A stretch of 64,000 bases of DNA from Glaesserella sp041814905 (lineage in GTDB: Bacteria > Pseudomonadota > Gammaproteobacteria > Enterobacterales > Pasteurellaceae). Below are positions 34,354 to 42,826 of this stretch, one piece after another (the first letter of the stretch is position 1; each line of letters begins with the position of its first letter). Location: assembly GCF_041814905.1 (NCBI RefSeq), contig NZ_JBGXYA010000015.1, forward strand, positions 1 through 64,000. Direction: 5' to 3'. The notes under the pieces were generated by a model, which made no database searches, had not been told where the DNA came from, and saw only the letters and a list, made by a program, of their open reading frames with translations. The translations under genes and the position numbers were made by a program.

Positions 34354-34386
34354 AAAGGTTCCGAGCAAAATAGCTCGGAACTTTTA
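34354..34386 (+). terminator. terminator after malQ
   Basis: GTTCCGAGC / GCTCGGAAC perfect 9-bp stem, flanked by AAAG and TTTT. Confidence 0.9.
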
Positions 34387-34495
34387 CTGGCAAAACGTCG
34401 TGAAATCCTGTAAACTGCCATCCCGTCCTAATGGTATCAACCATTCCAAATTTTCAATTTTAACCCCAATAATCAATCACTCAAAGGCATATACA

Positions 34496-36124
34496 ATGAC
34501 AACGAATTATATTTTCGTGACGGGCGGCGTTGTTTCTTCTTTAGGAAAAGGGATTGCCGCAGCATCTCTAGCGTCCATTCTTGAAGCGCGTGGTTTAAAA
34601 GTGACCATGATGAAGCTTGATCCTTACATTAATGTTGATCCGGGTACAATGAGTCCTACGCAACATGGTGAAGTATTCGTTACTGAAGACGGTGCTGAAA
34701 CCGATTTAGATTTAGGTCACTATGAGCGTTTTATTCGTACTAAAATGACCAAAGCAAATAATTTTACCAGCGGTAAAATTTATTCGGAAGTATTACGCAA
34801 AGAGCGCCGCGGTGATTATTTAGGAGCGACAATCCAAGTTATTCCGCATATTACGAATGAAATCAAAGCACGTGTAATCGACGGAGCCAAAGGTCATGAT
34901 GTTGCCATTGTCGAAGTAGGTGGTACCGTGGGCGATATTGAGTCACTTCCGTTTTTAGAAGCGCTACGTCAATTAGCGGTCGATGTCGGTCGTGAAAAAA
35001 CGTTATTTATGCATTTAACGTTGGTGCCGTATATCCCGACTGCCGGTGAAGTGAAAACCAAACCGACGCAACATTCGGTAAAAGAGTTACTCTCGATTGG
35101 TATTCAACCGGATGTTTTGATTTGTCGATCGGATCGGATGATTCCGGCAAATGAACGTGCCAAAATCGCTTTATTTTGCAATGTGCCGGAACGGGCGGTT
35201 ATCTCATTAAAAGATGTTGATTCCATTTATCGTATTCCGGCATTGCTGAAATCACAAGGGTTAGATGACTTTATCTGTGATCGTTTTCGCTTTAACTGCC
35301 AAGAAGCAGATTTATCCGAGTGGGAACAGGTGCTTTATCAACAAGCAAACCCGACCGGCGAAGTGACTATCGGCATGGTCGGTAAATATGTAGAATTGCC
35401 GGATGCCTATAAATCAGTGAATGAAGCCTTAAAACATGCAGGATTGAAAAATCGTTTAACTGTGAATATCAAGTATATCGATTCTCAAGATGTGGAAACC
35501 AAAGGTGTGGAAGTGTTGCAAGGCGTTGATGCCATTCTAGTGCCGGGTGGCTTCGGTTATCGCGGCGTAGAAGGAAAAATTCGAACGGCACAATATGCGC
35601 GTGAGAATAAGATTCCTTATTTGGGTATTTGTTTAGGGATGCAAATTGCACTCATTGAATATGCACGCAATGTAGCCGGCATGAAAGGTGCAAATTCAAC
35701 GGAATTTGATAAAACAACGGCTTATCCGGTTGTCGGTTTGATTACTGAATGGCAAGGTTCTGACGGTAAGGTCGAAATCCGTTCCGATGATTCCGATTTA
35801 GGCGGTACGATGCGTTTAGGTTCGCAGGCTTGCCATTTAATCGACGGCACATTAGCACGCGATGTGTATGGTGAAGAAACGATTTATGAACGCCATCGTC
35901 ACCGTTATGAAGTAAACAATACGTTATTGCCTCAAATTGAAGCGGCAGGTTTGAAAGTAAGCGGATTATCGGCGGATCGTAAATTAGTTGAAATTATCGA
36001 AGTGCCGAATCACCCTTGGTTTATCGCAGCGCAGTTCCATCCGGAATTTACCTCTACGCCACGCGACGGTCATCGCTTATTTGAAGGTTTTGTTAAAGCC
36101 GCAAAAGCTCACCAAGAAAAATAA
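34496..36124 (+). CDS. pyrG: CTP synthase
   Basis: Converts UTP to CTP using glutamine. The amidoligase domain (1-270) starts TTNYIFVTGGVVSSLGKG; the class I glutamine amidotransferase domain (about 290-542) has the nucleophile Cys in YLGICLGMQIAL and the catalytic His/Glu in AQFHPEFTS. Start ATG 34496 gives 542 residues, as expected. A longer reading from 34343 would run through the upstream terminator. Isolated between two strong terminators. Confidence 0.97.
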   Translation: MTTNYIFVTGGVVSSLGKGIAAASLASILEARGLKVTMMKLDPYINVDPGTMSPTQHGEVFVTEDGAETDLDLGHYERFIRTKMTKANNFTSGKIYSEVLRKERRGDYLGATIQVIPHITNEIKARVIDGAKGHDVAIVEVGGTVGDIESLPFLEALRQLAVDVGREKTLFMHLTLVPYIPTAGEVKTKPTQHSVKELLSIGIQPDVLICRSDRMIPANERAKIALFCNVPERAVISLKDVDSIYRIPALLKSQGLDDFICDRFRFNCQEADLSEWEQVLYQQANPTGEVTIGMVGKYVELPDAYKSVNEALKHAGLKNRLTVNIKYIDSQDVETKGVEVLQGVDAILVPGGFGYRGVEGKIRTAQYARENKIPYLGICLGMQIALIEYARNVAGMKGANSTEFDKTTAYPVVGLITEWQGSDGKVEIRSDDSDLGGTMRLGSQACHLIDGTLARDVYGEETIYERHRHRYEVNNTLLPQIEAAGLKVSGLSADRKLVEIIEVPNHPWFIAAQFHPEFTSTPRDGHRLFEGFVKAAKAHQEK

Positions 36125-36138
36125 TTTCAGCGATAAAC

Positions 36139-36169
36139 AAAAGCCTTACACAGAATGTAAGGCTTTTTC
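36139..36169. terminator. bidirectional terminator between pyrG and the DUF1269 gene
   Basis: AAGCCTTACA / TGTAAGGCTT, a perfect 10-bp stem with T runs on both strands, lying between convergent stops. Confidence 0.9.
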
Positions 36170-36176
36170 ATATCGA

Positions 36177-36806
36177 TTAATCAAAAACATGTTTTATTTT
36201 TTCCGCAAGCTCATCAAATTTTTTCTTGATATTGGCTTTAAATTCCTCAATTTTCGCGTCGTCTTCTTTCGCACGTTTTGCCGCGAGTTTCTCTTCAGCT
36301 TGTATGGCTAATGCGACTTGTATTTCAATGGCATTTTCCAATTCCTGTTTCACCAATGCCGCATTCCAACGTAAGACTTGGGTATGATATTGATCGAATA
36401 AACGGTTCAAAATCATTTCGTTTGTTTCTTGTACTAAGGCTAAAATCGCAACATCGCCGTCTAGTAATTTTTTAGCTACGGTTTCGATGATCATCGCTTC
36501 CCGTAGCGATTCCGGAGATTCATTGGCATGGCCGACAATAGCTCCGAAAGAGCCTCCGATTAACATACCCAACGGTCCGCCAATCATGCCGATTAAACCG
36601 CCAATTAAACCGCCGGTAAGCATACCGCTGTCACCGTCTTCAATTGGGTCGAATATTTCGATCACATTGATCGCACCGTTTTCTTTTTTTACCAAAGCTG
36701 CCTGAGCAATGAGAGTATCTTCACTTTGTCGGAATTCTTTAAATTCCGAAAAGGCTTGATAAGCTTCACTTTGTACATCAAATAGGCTGACTAATACATT
36801 TTGCAT
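36177..36806 (-). CDS. DUF1269-family protein
   Basis: A 209-residue protein of unknown function. The N-terminal ~65 residues are globular (VLVSLFDVQSEAYQAFSEF). A glycine-zipper segment (GMLTGGLIGGLIGMIGGPLG and following) could insert in or associate with a membrane, and the last ~55 residues are a charged Glu/Lys/Ala coiled coil. This matches DUF1269. Some relatives are linked to stress or membrane integrity, but no function is established. Confidence 0.8.
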   Translation of the reverse strand: MQNVLVSLFDVQSEAYQAFSEFKEFRQSEDTLIAQAALVKKENGAINVIEIFDPIEDGDSGMLTGGLIGGLIGMIGGPLGMLIGGSFGAIVGHANESPESLREAMIIETVAKKLLDGDVAILALVQETNEMILNRLFDQYHTQVLRWNAALVKQELENAIEIQVALAIQAEEKLAAKRAKEDDAKIEEFKANIKKKFDELAEKIKHVFD

Positions 36807-36845
36807 ACAACGTTCCTTCTGTTTCGAGAAATGGATGTATTTGCC

Positions 36846-36861
36846 GTTCGGATCTCCGAAC
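36846..36861. promoter_or_regulatory. palindrome upstream of the DUF1269 gene
   Basis: GTTCGGA-TC-TCCGAAC is a perfect 16-bp palindrome about 40 bp upstream of the DUF1269 start. It could be an operator; the regulator is unknown. Confidence 0.35.
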
Positions 36862-36988
36862 CTCTTTATTATAGACAGCGTTCTTTGGCTGCAGTTAGCA
36901 TATTTTTGTAGAAAATTGACACAAAATTGTAAATCTATGTGCTATGCTTTTATCGAATAATCACGAAAATCAAGCGGCAAGAGGAAAT

Positions 36989-37573
36989 ATGTTTGAACTT
37001 CAATCGCTTAAAGAAAAACCGTTCACGGTATTGATTACCTTGGTTTGTCTTATTGTTTATGGACTTGAATATATCGGTTTTCAACAATCTGTTTTTGAAC
37101 TGTTTCATTACCCGGCTTATGTTGGGCAAAATTGGCAATTATGGCGTTATTTCAGCCATTCGCTTGTTCATTTATCGGAAATGCACATTTTGTTTAATTT
37201 ACTTTGGTGGTGGCAATTTGCGGCAATTGTCGAACGTTATATCGGTTCGACAAAGTTAATTGCGATTTATATGCTTTCTGCCGTGTTAACCGGTTTTGCG
37301 CAAAATGCGATGTCAGGACCTGCTTTTTTTGGCTTGTCCGGCGTGGTGTATGCGGTGTTGGCATACGTGTTTGCAGCCAACCGTTTTACTCATCCAAACC
37401 CGCTGAATCTCCCCGACAGCTTTCTGTATTCATTGTTGATTGCAATCGGAATCGGCTTTGTCAGCCCGATTTTGTTTGACATTCACATGGGAAATACCGC
37501 ACACATTACCGGTTTGCTTTTAGGATTGGTATGGGGATTTATTGATGCCAAACATTATGCGCGTTTGAGATAA
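36989..37573 (+). CDS. glpG: rhomboid intramembrane serine protease
   Basis: Cleaves transmembrane substrates inside the inner membrane. The catalytic dyad is Ser117 (FFGLSGVVYAV) and His172 (GNTAHITGLL); the L1-loop residues LWRYFSHSLVHLSEMHILFNL include the HxxxN oxyanion motif. ATG 36989 follows GAGGAAAT and gives 194 residues, like the H. influenzae GlpG used in structural work. The N-terminal cytoplasmic domain of E. coli GlpG is absent. No glpR or glpD is next to it. Confidence 0.92.
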   Translation: MFELQSLKEKPFTVLITLVCLIVYGLEYIGFQQSVFELFHYPAYVGQNWQLWRYFSHSLVHLSEMHILFNLLWWWQFAAIVERYIGSTKLIAIYMLSAVLTGFAQNAMSGPAFFGLSGVVYAVLAYVFAANRFTHPNPLNLPDSFLYSLLIAIGIGFVSPILFDIHMGNTAHITGLLLGLVWGFIDAKHYARLR

Positions 37574-37575
37574 CA

Positions 37576-37633
37576 ACAAGCGGTCGGTTTCGGGCAAAAA
37601 TTTGCAAATTTTTCCGTCAAACCGACCGCTTGT
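37576..37633. terminator. terminator from inverted uptake signals
   Basis: ACAAGCGGTCGGTTT (37576-37590) and AAACCGACCGCTTGT (37619-37633) form a perfect 15-bp stem. The loop holds GCAAAAATTTGCAAATTTTT. It separates the rhomboid gene from the sugar dehydrogenase gene. Confidence 0.8.
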
Positions 37634-37728
37634 TATCTATGAATGTTCATCTTAGAAAAATATACATTTCAGCCGGTGAGGCTTTTCGCTACAATTCGTC
37701 TTATGACGATTATCAAAAGGAAATTTTT

Positions 37729-39147
37729 ATGAAAAAAAATATGTTAGCTGTTGCGGTGGGATTATTCAGTCTGTCGGTGTATGCTCAGATTGAGAACCCG
37801 AATGTCGTGACGGACGAGAGCGGGCTTAAAGCCAGTGTATTGGTGGATAAATTAGATAATCCGTGGGATATGGTTTGGGGAGCAGACGGTAATATTTGGA
37901 TTACGGAACGCCAAGGGAAACATATTTCTACTGTAAATCCGAATACGGGCGAACATAAAATTTTATATACTTTTGCTCACGCCTTTGCCGCACCGCCGCA
38001 TCAAGGCGTTTTAGGAATGGCGTTGCATCCGAATTTTTTAAAAGGCAAAAATGAAGATTATGTCTATGCTTATTATACCTACTCGGTTCAGGGTGAAAAA
38101 TCGGAGTTCGGGCGTATTGTCCGTTTAACGTATGATGCGCAAACTCAAACTTTAAAAGAGGAAATCACCGTGTTAGACAAGTTACCGGCAGGTGATGATC
38201 ATAATGCGGGGCGTTTGATTTTCGGTAAAGACGGTAAGCTCTATTTCAGTTTGGGTGATAACGGTTTTAATCAGTTTGCCAATAGCTGTAAAGCGATTTT
38301 GTCACAAGATATTCCTAATGTGGAAGCCATTACCAAAGGCGATTATAGTGATTATCGCGGTAAGGTACTTCGTGTGAATGTTGACGGTTCGATTCCGGAA
38401 GACAATCCGCGTATTAACGGTGTGAAAAGCCATGTTTATGCCTATGGTTTCCGAAATCCGCAAGGCTTAGTATTTGTTGATAATAAGCTGTTTAATATTG
38501 ATCAAGGCCCGGGAACCGATGATGAAGTCAACTTGGTAGTTGCCGGTGGAAATTACGGCTGGCCGTATATTGCCGGTTTCCAAGATAATCAAGCTTATAG
38601 CTACGTGAATTATTCGCAGGTGGAAAATTGTGAATCGGCACCGATGTATGACGGCACAACCGTACCGAAAGGAATAAATGCGCCGAGACAGAAAGAGACT
38701 GATGTGGATTTGCATAACTTCCAAGAACCGCTGAAAACCTTCTTTACGGTGCCGAACAGTTATAATTTTAACGATCCGAAATGTAATGGTGACTATATTT
38801 GTTGGCCGACCGTTGCGACTACGAGTATCGCGTATTATCCGAAAGACGGTGCAATTAAGGGCTTCCAAAATTCATTATTGGTAACGGGGGTGAAAACCGG
38901 GACGCTTTATCGCTTGCCGTTAAATGCAGAGGCAACTCAAGTACAGGGCGAAGCGATTACACATTTCCGTACAGATAACCGATATCGAATGGTTCTAGTC
39001 AGTCCGGATAGCCGCAAAATCTATGTGGCAACAGACAGCGCCGGCTATATTATGGGCAAGGATAGTGTGCCGACCCAAAATATGGCAAACAAAGGTGCGA
39101 TTTTGGTGTTTGAAGCAAAGCAGGATGAACAAATTAACGCGAAATAA
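37729..39147 (+). CDS. secreted PQQ-dependent sugar (glucose/sorbosone-type) dehydrogenase
   Basis: Predicted periplasmic six-bladed beta-propeller of the soluble glucose dehydrogenase family. Signal peptide MKKNMLAVAVGLFSLSVYA; start ATG 37729 has AAGGAAA upstream. Family segments are LDNPWDMVWGADGNIWITER, HQGVLGMALHPNF, DDHNAGRLIFGKDGKLYFSLGDNG (catalytic His region) and VYAYGFRNPQGL. The mature length of about 453 fits Acinetobacter GdhB. Four or more Cys in the mature part suggest disulfides. No PQQ synthesis gene is in the window, so cofactor supply is unclear. Single-gene unit between terminators. Confidence 0.87.
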   Translation: MKKNMLAVAVGLFSLSVYAQIENPNVVTDESGLKASVLVDKLDNPWDMVWGADGNIWITERQGKHISTVNPNTGEHKILYTFAHAFAAPPHQGVLGMALHPNFLKGKNEDYVYAYYTYSVQGEKSEFGRIVRLTYDAQTQTLKEEITVLDKLPAGDDHNAGRLIFGKDGKLYFSLGDNGFNQFANSCKAILSQDIPNVEAITKGDYSDYRGKVLRVNVDGSIPEDNPRINGVKSHVYAYGFRNPQGLVFVDNKLFNIDQGPGTDDEVNLVVAGGNYGWPYIAGFQDNQAYSYVNYSQVENCESAPMYDGTTVPKGINAPRQKETDVDLHNFQEPLKTFFTVPNSYNFNDPKCNGDYICWPTVATTSIAYYPKDGAIKGFQNSLLVTGVKTGTLYRLPLNAEATQVQGEAITHFRTDNRYRMVLVSPDSRKIYVATDSAGYIMGKDSVPTQNMANKGAILVFEAKQDEQINAK

Positions 39148-39150
39148 AAT

Positions 39151-39181
39151 AAAACCCGTCAGATTGTTGACGGGTTTTTTT
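39151..39181. terminator. terminator between the sugar dehydrogenase and VIT-family genes
   Basis: AAAACCCGTCA / TGACGGGTTTT 11-bp stem with T runs; serves convergent genes. Confidence 0.9.
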
Positions 39182-39195
39182 ATTTTTAGTGTGTG

Positions 39196-39891
39196 TTAGA
39201 CGCTCACACCGACCAATTTACCGATAAGACCGGTTATCCCCATGGCAAGAGTTCCCCAAATGACAATACGGCCAATTGCCGGCATAATCGGTGCGCCACC
39301 AAGTTTGGCTGAAATATAGCCTAACGTCGCTAACCCGAGTAACGTTGAAATCACCAAACCGTAGAGCAATACGTTCATTGGTAAAAGTATCGTCACAATC
39401 AATGGAATCACTGCTCCGACTGCAAATGCGGCGGCAGAAGAAAGTGCGGCTTGCAACGGATTTGCGAAGGATGCTTCACTGATGCCGATCTCATCGCGCA
39501 TATGAGCGTCTAAGGCATTGTGTTCGGTTAACTGTTTGGCAACATCCGTTGCTAATTCACGGGTTAAACCGCGCTGTTGGTAGATTTGAATTAATTCTTC
39601 CAATTCACCGTTAGGATTTCTTTCTAATTCCCTTTTTTCCATTTCAACATCGGCTTTTTCTGTATCTGCTTGGCTGGAGACAGAAACATATTCCCCCGCC
39701 GCCATAGAAATTCCGCCGGCAACCAAGGCGGAAACACCGGTGAGTAGTAAAGTTTGAAATTCCGGCTGAGCGGCAACCATACCGGTCATTAAACTTGCCG
39801 TCGAAATTAATCCGTCGTTAGCGCCTAATACTCCGGCGCGTAGCCAGTTGCTGCGGTGGCTGAGGTGGTGTTCTGTATGAGAAAAATGCAT
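39196..39891 (-). CDS. VIT1/CCC1-family Fe/Mn transporter
   Basis: A 231-residue membrane protein of the VIT family, which exports or sequesters Fe(II)/Mn(II). The opening SHRSNWLRAGVLGANDGLIS and AGGISMAAGEYVSVSSQADTE are family signatures; the charged helical stretch EKADVEMEKRELERNPNGE is the cytoplasmic metal-binding domain between helices 2 and 3. Efflux of Mn or Fe would balance the uptake system at 7.7-11.1 kb; this pairing is inferred. Confidence 0.9.
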   Translation of the reverse strand: MHFSHTEHHLSHRSNWLRAGVLGANDGLISTASLMTGMVAAQPEFQTLLLTGVSALVAGGISMAAGEYVSVSSQADTEKADVEMEKRELERNPNGELEELIQIYQQRGLTRELATDVAKQLTEHNALDAHMRDEIGISEASFANPLQAALSSAAAFAVGAVIPLIVTILLPMNVLLYGLVISTLLGLATLGYISAKLGGAPIMPAIGRIVIWGTLAMGITGLIGKLVGVSV

Positions 39892-39931
39892 AGAGGTTCC
39901 GAATCATTAAAATATACTGGCAAATATTATA

Positions 39932-40034
39932 ACAAGCGGTCTGTTTAAAAGATATTTTTGCAAATCACATTTATGTGTCGTTATCGAAAATAATTGAATT
40001 ATTTGCAAAAAATCAGATGAAACAGACCGCTTGT
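39932..40034. repeat. inverted pair of uptake signals with long loop
   Basis: ACAAGCGGTCTGTTT (39932-39946) and AAACAGACCGCTTGT (40020-40034) are perfect 15-bp inverted arms 73 bp apart. They lie between the BCCT and VIT-family genes, both on the minus strand, and could terminate the BCCT transcript. Confidence 0.65.
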
Positions 40035-40045
40035 CATCGGAACCG

Positions 40046-42073
40046 CTATTCCGCTAATTCAACGTGTTCGTGCGCCATGAGCTCTTGCCCTAAATCATCC
40101 AATAAGCTGAGATAGCGTTCATACTGTTTGAGAATATCGGCAATCAACTCATCCTTTGACATATATTGCACATCATAACCAGAACGCCCGTCAAAAAAGT
40201 AGGTGATAGGTTCATAGGTGGTGGAATGCTGAATGTGCGGTAGATTTTCATCGTTGATCAGTTGTTCGGGAATTTGCCTGCCAACGGATTTTATCCCATA
40301 CATAAAATCACGCATCGACTCTTTTTTGATCACGATTTCAACCGCAGGTTCTTCCTCGCTCAGTTTGGTAACGACGTCGGCATTCAGACTATAAACATCG
40401 GTCAGCTCTTTACAGAGTTCGCGCATTGCCGGCAAGGCGGTTTTCTTCAAAAACCTCAAAATATCTTTTTCTTGAGTCTGGTTTAACATTTGCTCTAAGC
40501 GGCTTTTCCAGTTGTCTCCCGACCAAAAAATACTGGTGGGCGTTACTTTGGTAGCAAAGTATTTTTTATCGACACTCAGCCCTTTCCACAAGCTGAAACA
40601 CATTACCAACATCAACATCGCAAAGGGGAGTGCGACAATTAACGTCATCGTTTGTAAGGTTGCAAGCCCACCGGAATTTAATAAAACGATAGCAACCACG
40701 GACATTAACGTTCCCCACATAATGGCTTGCCAACGTGGAGCCGCTAAACTTTTATCCCGAGAGGCAATATTATTCAACACATAAATGCCGGAATCGGCGG
40801 AAGTGATGAAAAACAGCGCGATCACAGCCAGAGTGACAACACTGGTGAGCGTAGGTAACGGCAGATATTCTAAAAATTTGAATAATAATTTTTCCGGCAC
40901 GGAAACCATTTCGTGCAATACGCCGTTAGCCAAATTGGCATCTACCCAAATGGCGCTGTTGCCAAAAACGGTAAACCACACGATACAAAACAGACTTGGC
41001 ACCGCCAACACACCGAAAATAAATTCACGTACGGTACGCCCGCGGGAAATCCGTGCAATAAATAAGCCGACAAACGGCGCCCAAGAACACCACCAAGCCC
41101 AATAGAGAATTGTCCAACCGGTAAACCAGCCGGTATGTTGAGTTTCATAGGCATAGGTTTTAAAACTCAATCCAATCACATTACTTAAATAAGTGCCTAA
41201 ATTATCACTGAATGACGAGAGTAAGTAGAGCGTCGGACCGCAAATCAGTACAAACAGCATTAATAGAAACGCAAGGCTGAGATTAATTTCGCTCAGGAGT
41301 TTCACTCCTCTGCCAACGCCGGATATTGCCGAAAATACCGCCATGCCCATGACGATGATGATAATCACGATTTGCAGACCTAAATCGTTTTGTTCCGTCC
41401 ATCCAAGCTGTTCTAAACCGGCTCCGAGTTGTGTCGCACCGAAGCCCAAAGTGGTAGTAATCCCGAACAGCGTGGCGGCGAGAGCCATCACATCAATTAA
41501 GTCACCGGCTTTGCCGTTAATACGCTCTTTTAACAATGGATAAAAACAAGATCGCAACGCTAAAGGGAGCTTATAGCGGAAGGCGAAGTAGGCTAATGCA
41601 AGAGCGATTACCGCATAAACCGACCATGCGTGAATTCCCCAATGGAAAAAGGTATACAATAATGCTTCTTGCTGTTTGTGTTCCATGTCGCCGGTGGTGA
41701 TTGACGAAAAATAGTGGGTCAGCGGTTCGGCAACCCCGAAAAACATTAATCCTACGCCCATTCCGGCGGCAAATAGCATGGCAAGCCAAGAAAGGAATGA
41801 AAATTCGGGTTCTTCATCATTTGTTCCGAGTTTAATACTGCCTAAATTACTGAACAGAAGTACCAGTAAAAAACCGAGAAAAACCGAAAAAGCTAAAATG
41901 TAAAACCAACTGAAATTGGTAAATACACCGGATTTGGCGGAATCTAGCCAGGTTTGCGTGGTTTCGGGCAGAAGAAGTGTTGAAAGAACAAGCAGTACAA
42001 CGAAGATAAGTGTCGTGCTAATCACGAAGGGGTTAAATGATGAATGGCTTTGAATCAATTTTTTTAAAGACAA
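40046..42073 (-). CDS. betT: BCCT-family choline/betaine transporter
   Basis: A 675-residue secondary transporter with 12 predicted helices and a C-terminal cytoplasmic domain of about 170 residues, the BetT pattern. The BCCT signatures AMLFAAGMGVGLMFFGVAEP and the Trp-rich GWTILYWAWWCSWAPFVGLF are clear. The likely start is TTG 42073 with AGGAG about ten bases upstream; no good ATG precedes it. Choline as substrate is inferred from length and the long C-terminal domain; betaine or carnitine are alternatives. No betAB genes adjoin. Confidence 0.85.
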   Translation of the reverse strand: MSLKKLIQSHSSFNPFVISTTLIFVVLLVLSTLLLPETTQTWLDSAKSGVFTNFSWFYILAFSVFLGFLLVLLFSNLGSIKLGTNDEEPEFSFLSWLAMLFAAGMGVGLMFFGVAEPLTHYFSSITTGDMEHKQQEALLYTFFHWGIHAWSVYAVIALALAYFAFRYKLPLALRSCFYPLLKERINGKAGDLIDVMALAATLFGITTTLGFGATQLGAGLEQLGWTEQNDLGLQIVIIIIVMGMAVFSAISGVGRGVKLLSEINLSLAFLLMLFVLICGPTLYLLSSFSDNLGTYLSNVIGLSFKTYAYETQHTGWFTGWTILYWAWWCSWAPFVGLFIARISRGRTVREFIFGVLAVPSLFCIVWFTVFGNSAIWVDANLANGVLHEMVSVPEKLLFKFLEYLPLPTLTSVVTLAVIALFFITSADSGIYVLNNIASRDKSLAAPRWQAIMWGTLMSVVAIVLLNSGGLATLQTMTLIVALPFAMLMLVMCFSLWKGLSVDKKYFATKVTPTSIFWSGDNWKSRLEQMLNQTQEKDILRFLKKTALPAMRELCKELTDVYSLNADVVTKLSEEEPAVEIVIKKESMRDFMYGIKSVGRQIPEQLINDENLPHIQHSTTYEPITYFFDGRSGYDVQYMSKDELIADILKQYERYLSLLDDLGQELMAHEHVELAE

Positions 42074-42166
42074 AACAATAATACTCCTATTTACAGATGT
42101 TTATGATACGTAATGAAAGCAGGTATCTAAAAGCCTTCTCCGTTTGCAGGTGAAGGCTGGGGGATT

Positions 42167-42175
42167 ACAAGCGGT
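42167..42175 (+). repeat. uptake signal in the betT-DUF2301 gap
   Basis: ACAAGCGGT followed by CACTTTTAATCAATTTTTTGCAAAT. The remainder of the 243-bp gap (42074-42316) shows no gene that I can support. Confidence 0.75.
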
Positions 42176-42316
42176 CACTTTTAATCAATTTTTTGCAAAT
42201 CCGAATCCATTGATTAAAGACCTTTGAACAACTATAAAAATAATTCGTACGGCGTTATTATATCACAAAGTTATTATTTGGTAAAAAATGATTCTTTTTC
42301 ATTATATAAGAAGGGG

Positions 42317-42823
42317 TTACACCTGATATTTCGTTTTATCACCGATATCGAAGTGGAGCGGCATTCGCCATTTTTGTATCGCCAGAAAAAGCAGCAACAG
42401 GCTGCAAATTCCGCTTAATAAATAGACGAAAATCGACCATTCCAATAAAACGGACAACCAAAGCATGGCGAATAAAACCGGTTGGAAATTTAAGCCAAAA
42501 ATTCTGAAACAAAAATATTCCTTATAGCACAATCCGCCGAGGGTAAAAAACACGGCACCAAGCGCCAACATCGGCAAGCCGAAAATTTGGCATAATAACC
42601 CGATCCACAACGCAAATTGGAATAACAGGCGAAATTGTTTCATATAGATATGCAGTGACGAAGCAAGCATTGCTCCTGCCGTCAATAAGCCGATTTGTGC
42701 AATTTGCGCTGAAAACGGAATCAGTGCAACCATCGGAACCGCCAACACAAAACCGCTACGGTAAATGATGACGGTGAGATAATCCCAAAAGTCCATCGGT
42801 GATTTGATATGCGGATCAGCCAT
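42317..42823 (-). CDS. DUF2301-like membrane protein
   Basis: A 168-residue hydrophobic protein with about five or six predicted helices and no catalytic motif. It lies 3 bp after the ligA stop and is probably co-transcribed. A membrane protein in this place after ligA is common in Pasteurellaceae and resembles the DUF2301 family. Function is unknown. Confidence 0.65.
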   Translation of the reverse strand: MADPHIKSPMDFWDYLTVIIYRSGFVLAVPMVALIPFSAQIAQIGLLTAGAMLASSLHIYMKQFRLLFQFALWIGLLCQIFGLPMLALGAVFFTLGGLCYKEYFCFRIFGLNFQPVLFAMLWLSVLLEWSIFVYLLSGICSLLLLFLAIQKWRMPLHFDIGDKTKYQV

Positions 42824-42826
42824 TTT

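Noticed and set aside
38467..38868. 133-codon antisense frame inside the sugar dehydrogenase gene
   Set aside because: No ribosome site or recognisable protein; the sense gene explains the open frame.
39932..40034. A mobile element with 15-bp terminal inverted repeats
   Set aside because: The arms are simply two uptake signals with matching flanks, and the 73-bp interior has no target duplication.
40512..41105. Two consecutive plus-strand frames inside betT
   Set aside because: They mirror the hydrophobic codons of betT and have no family features.
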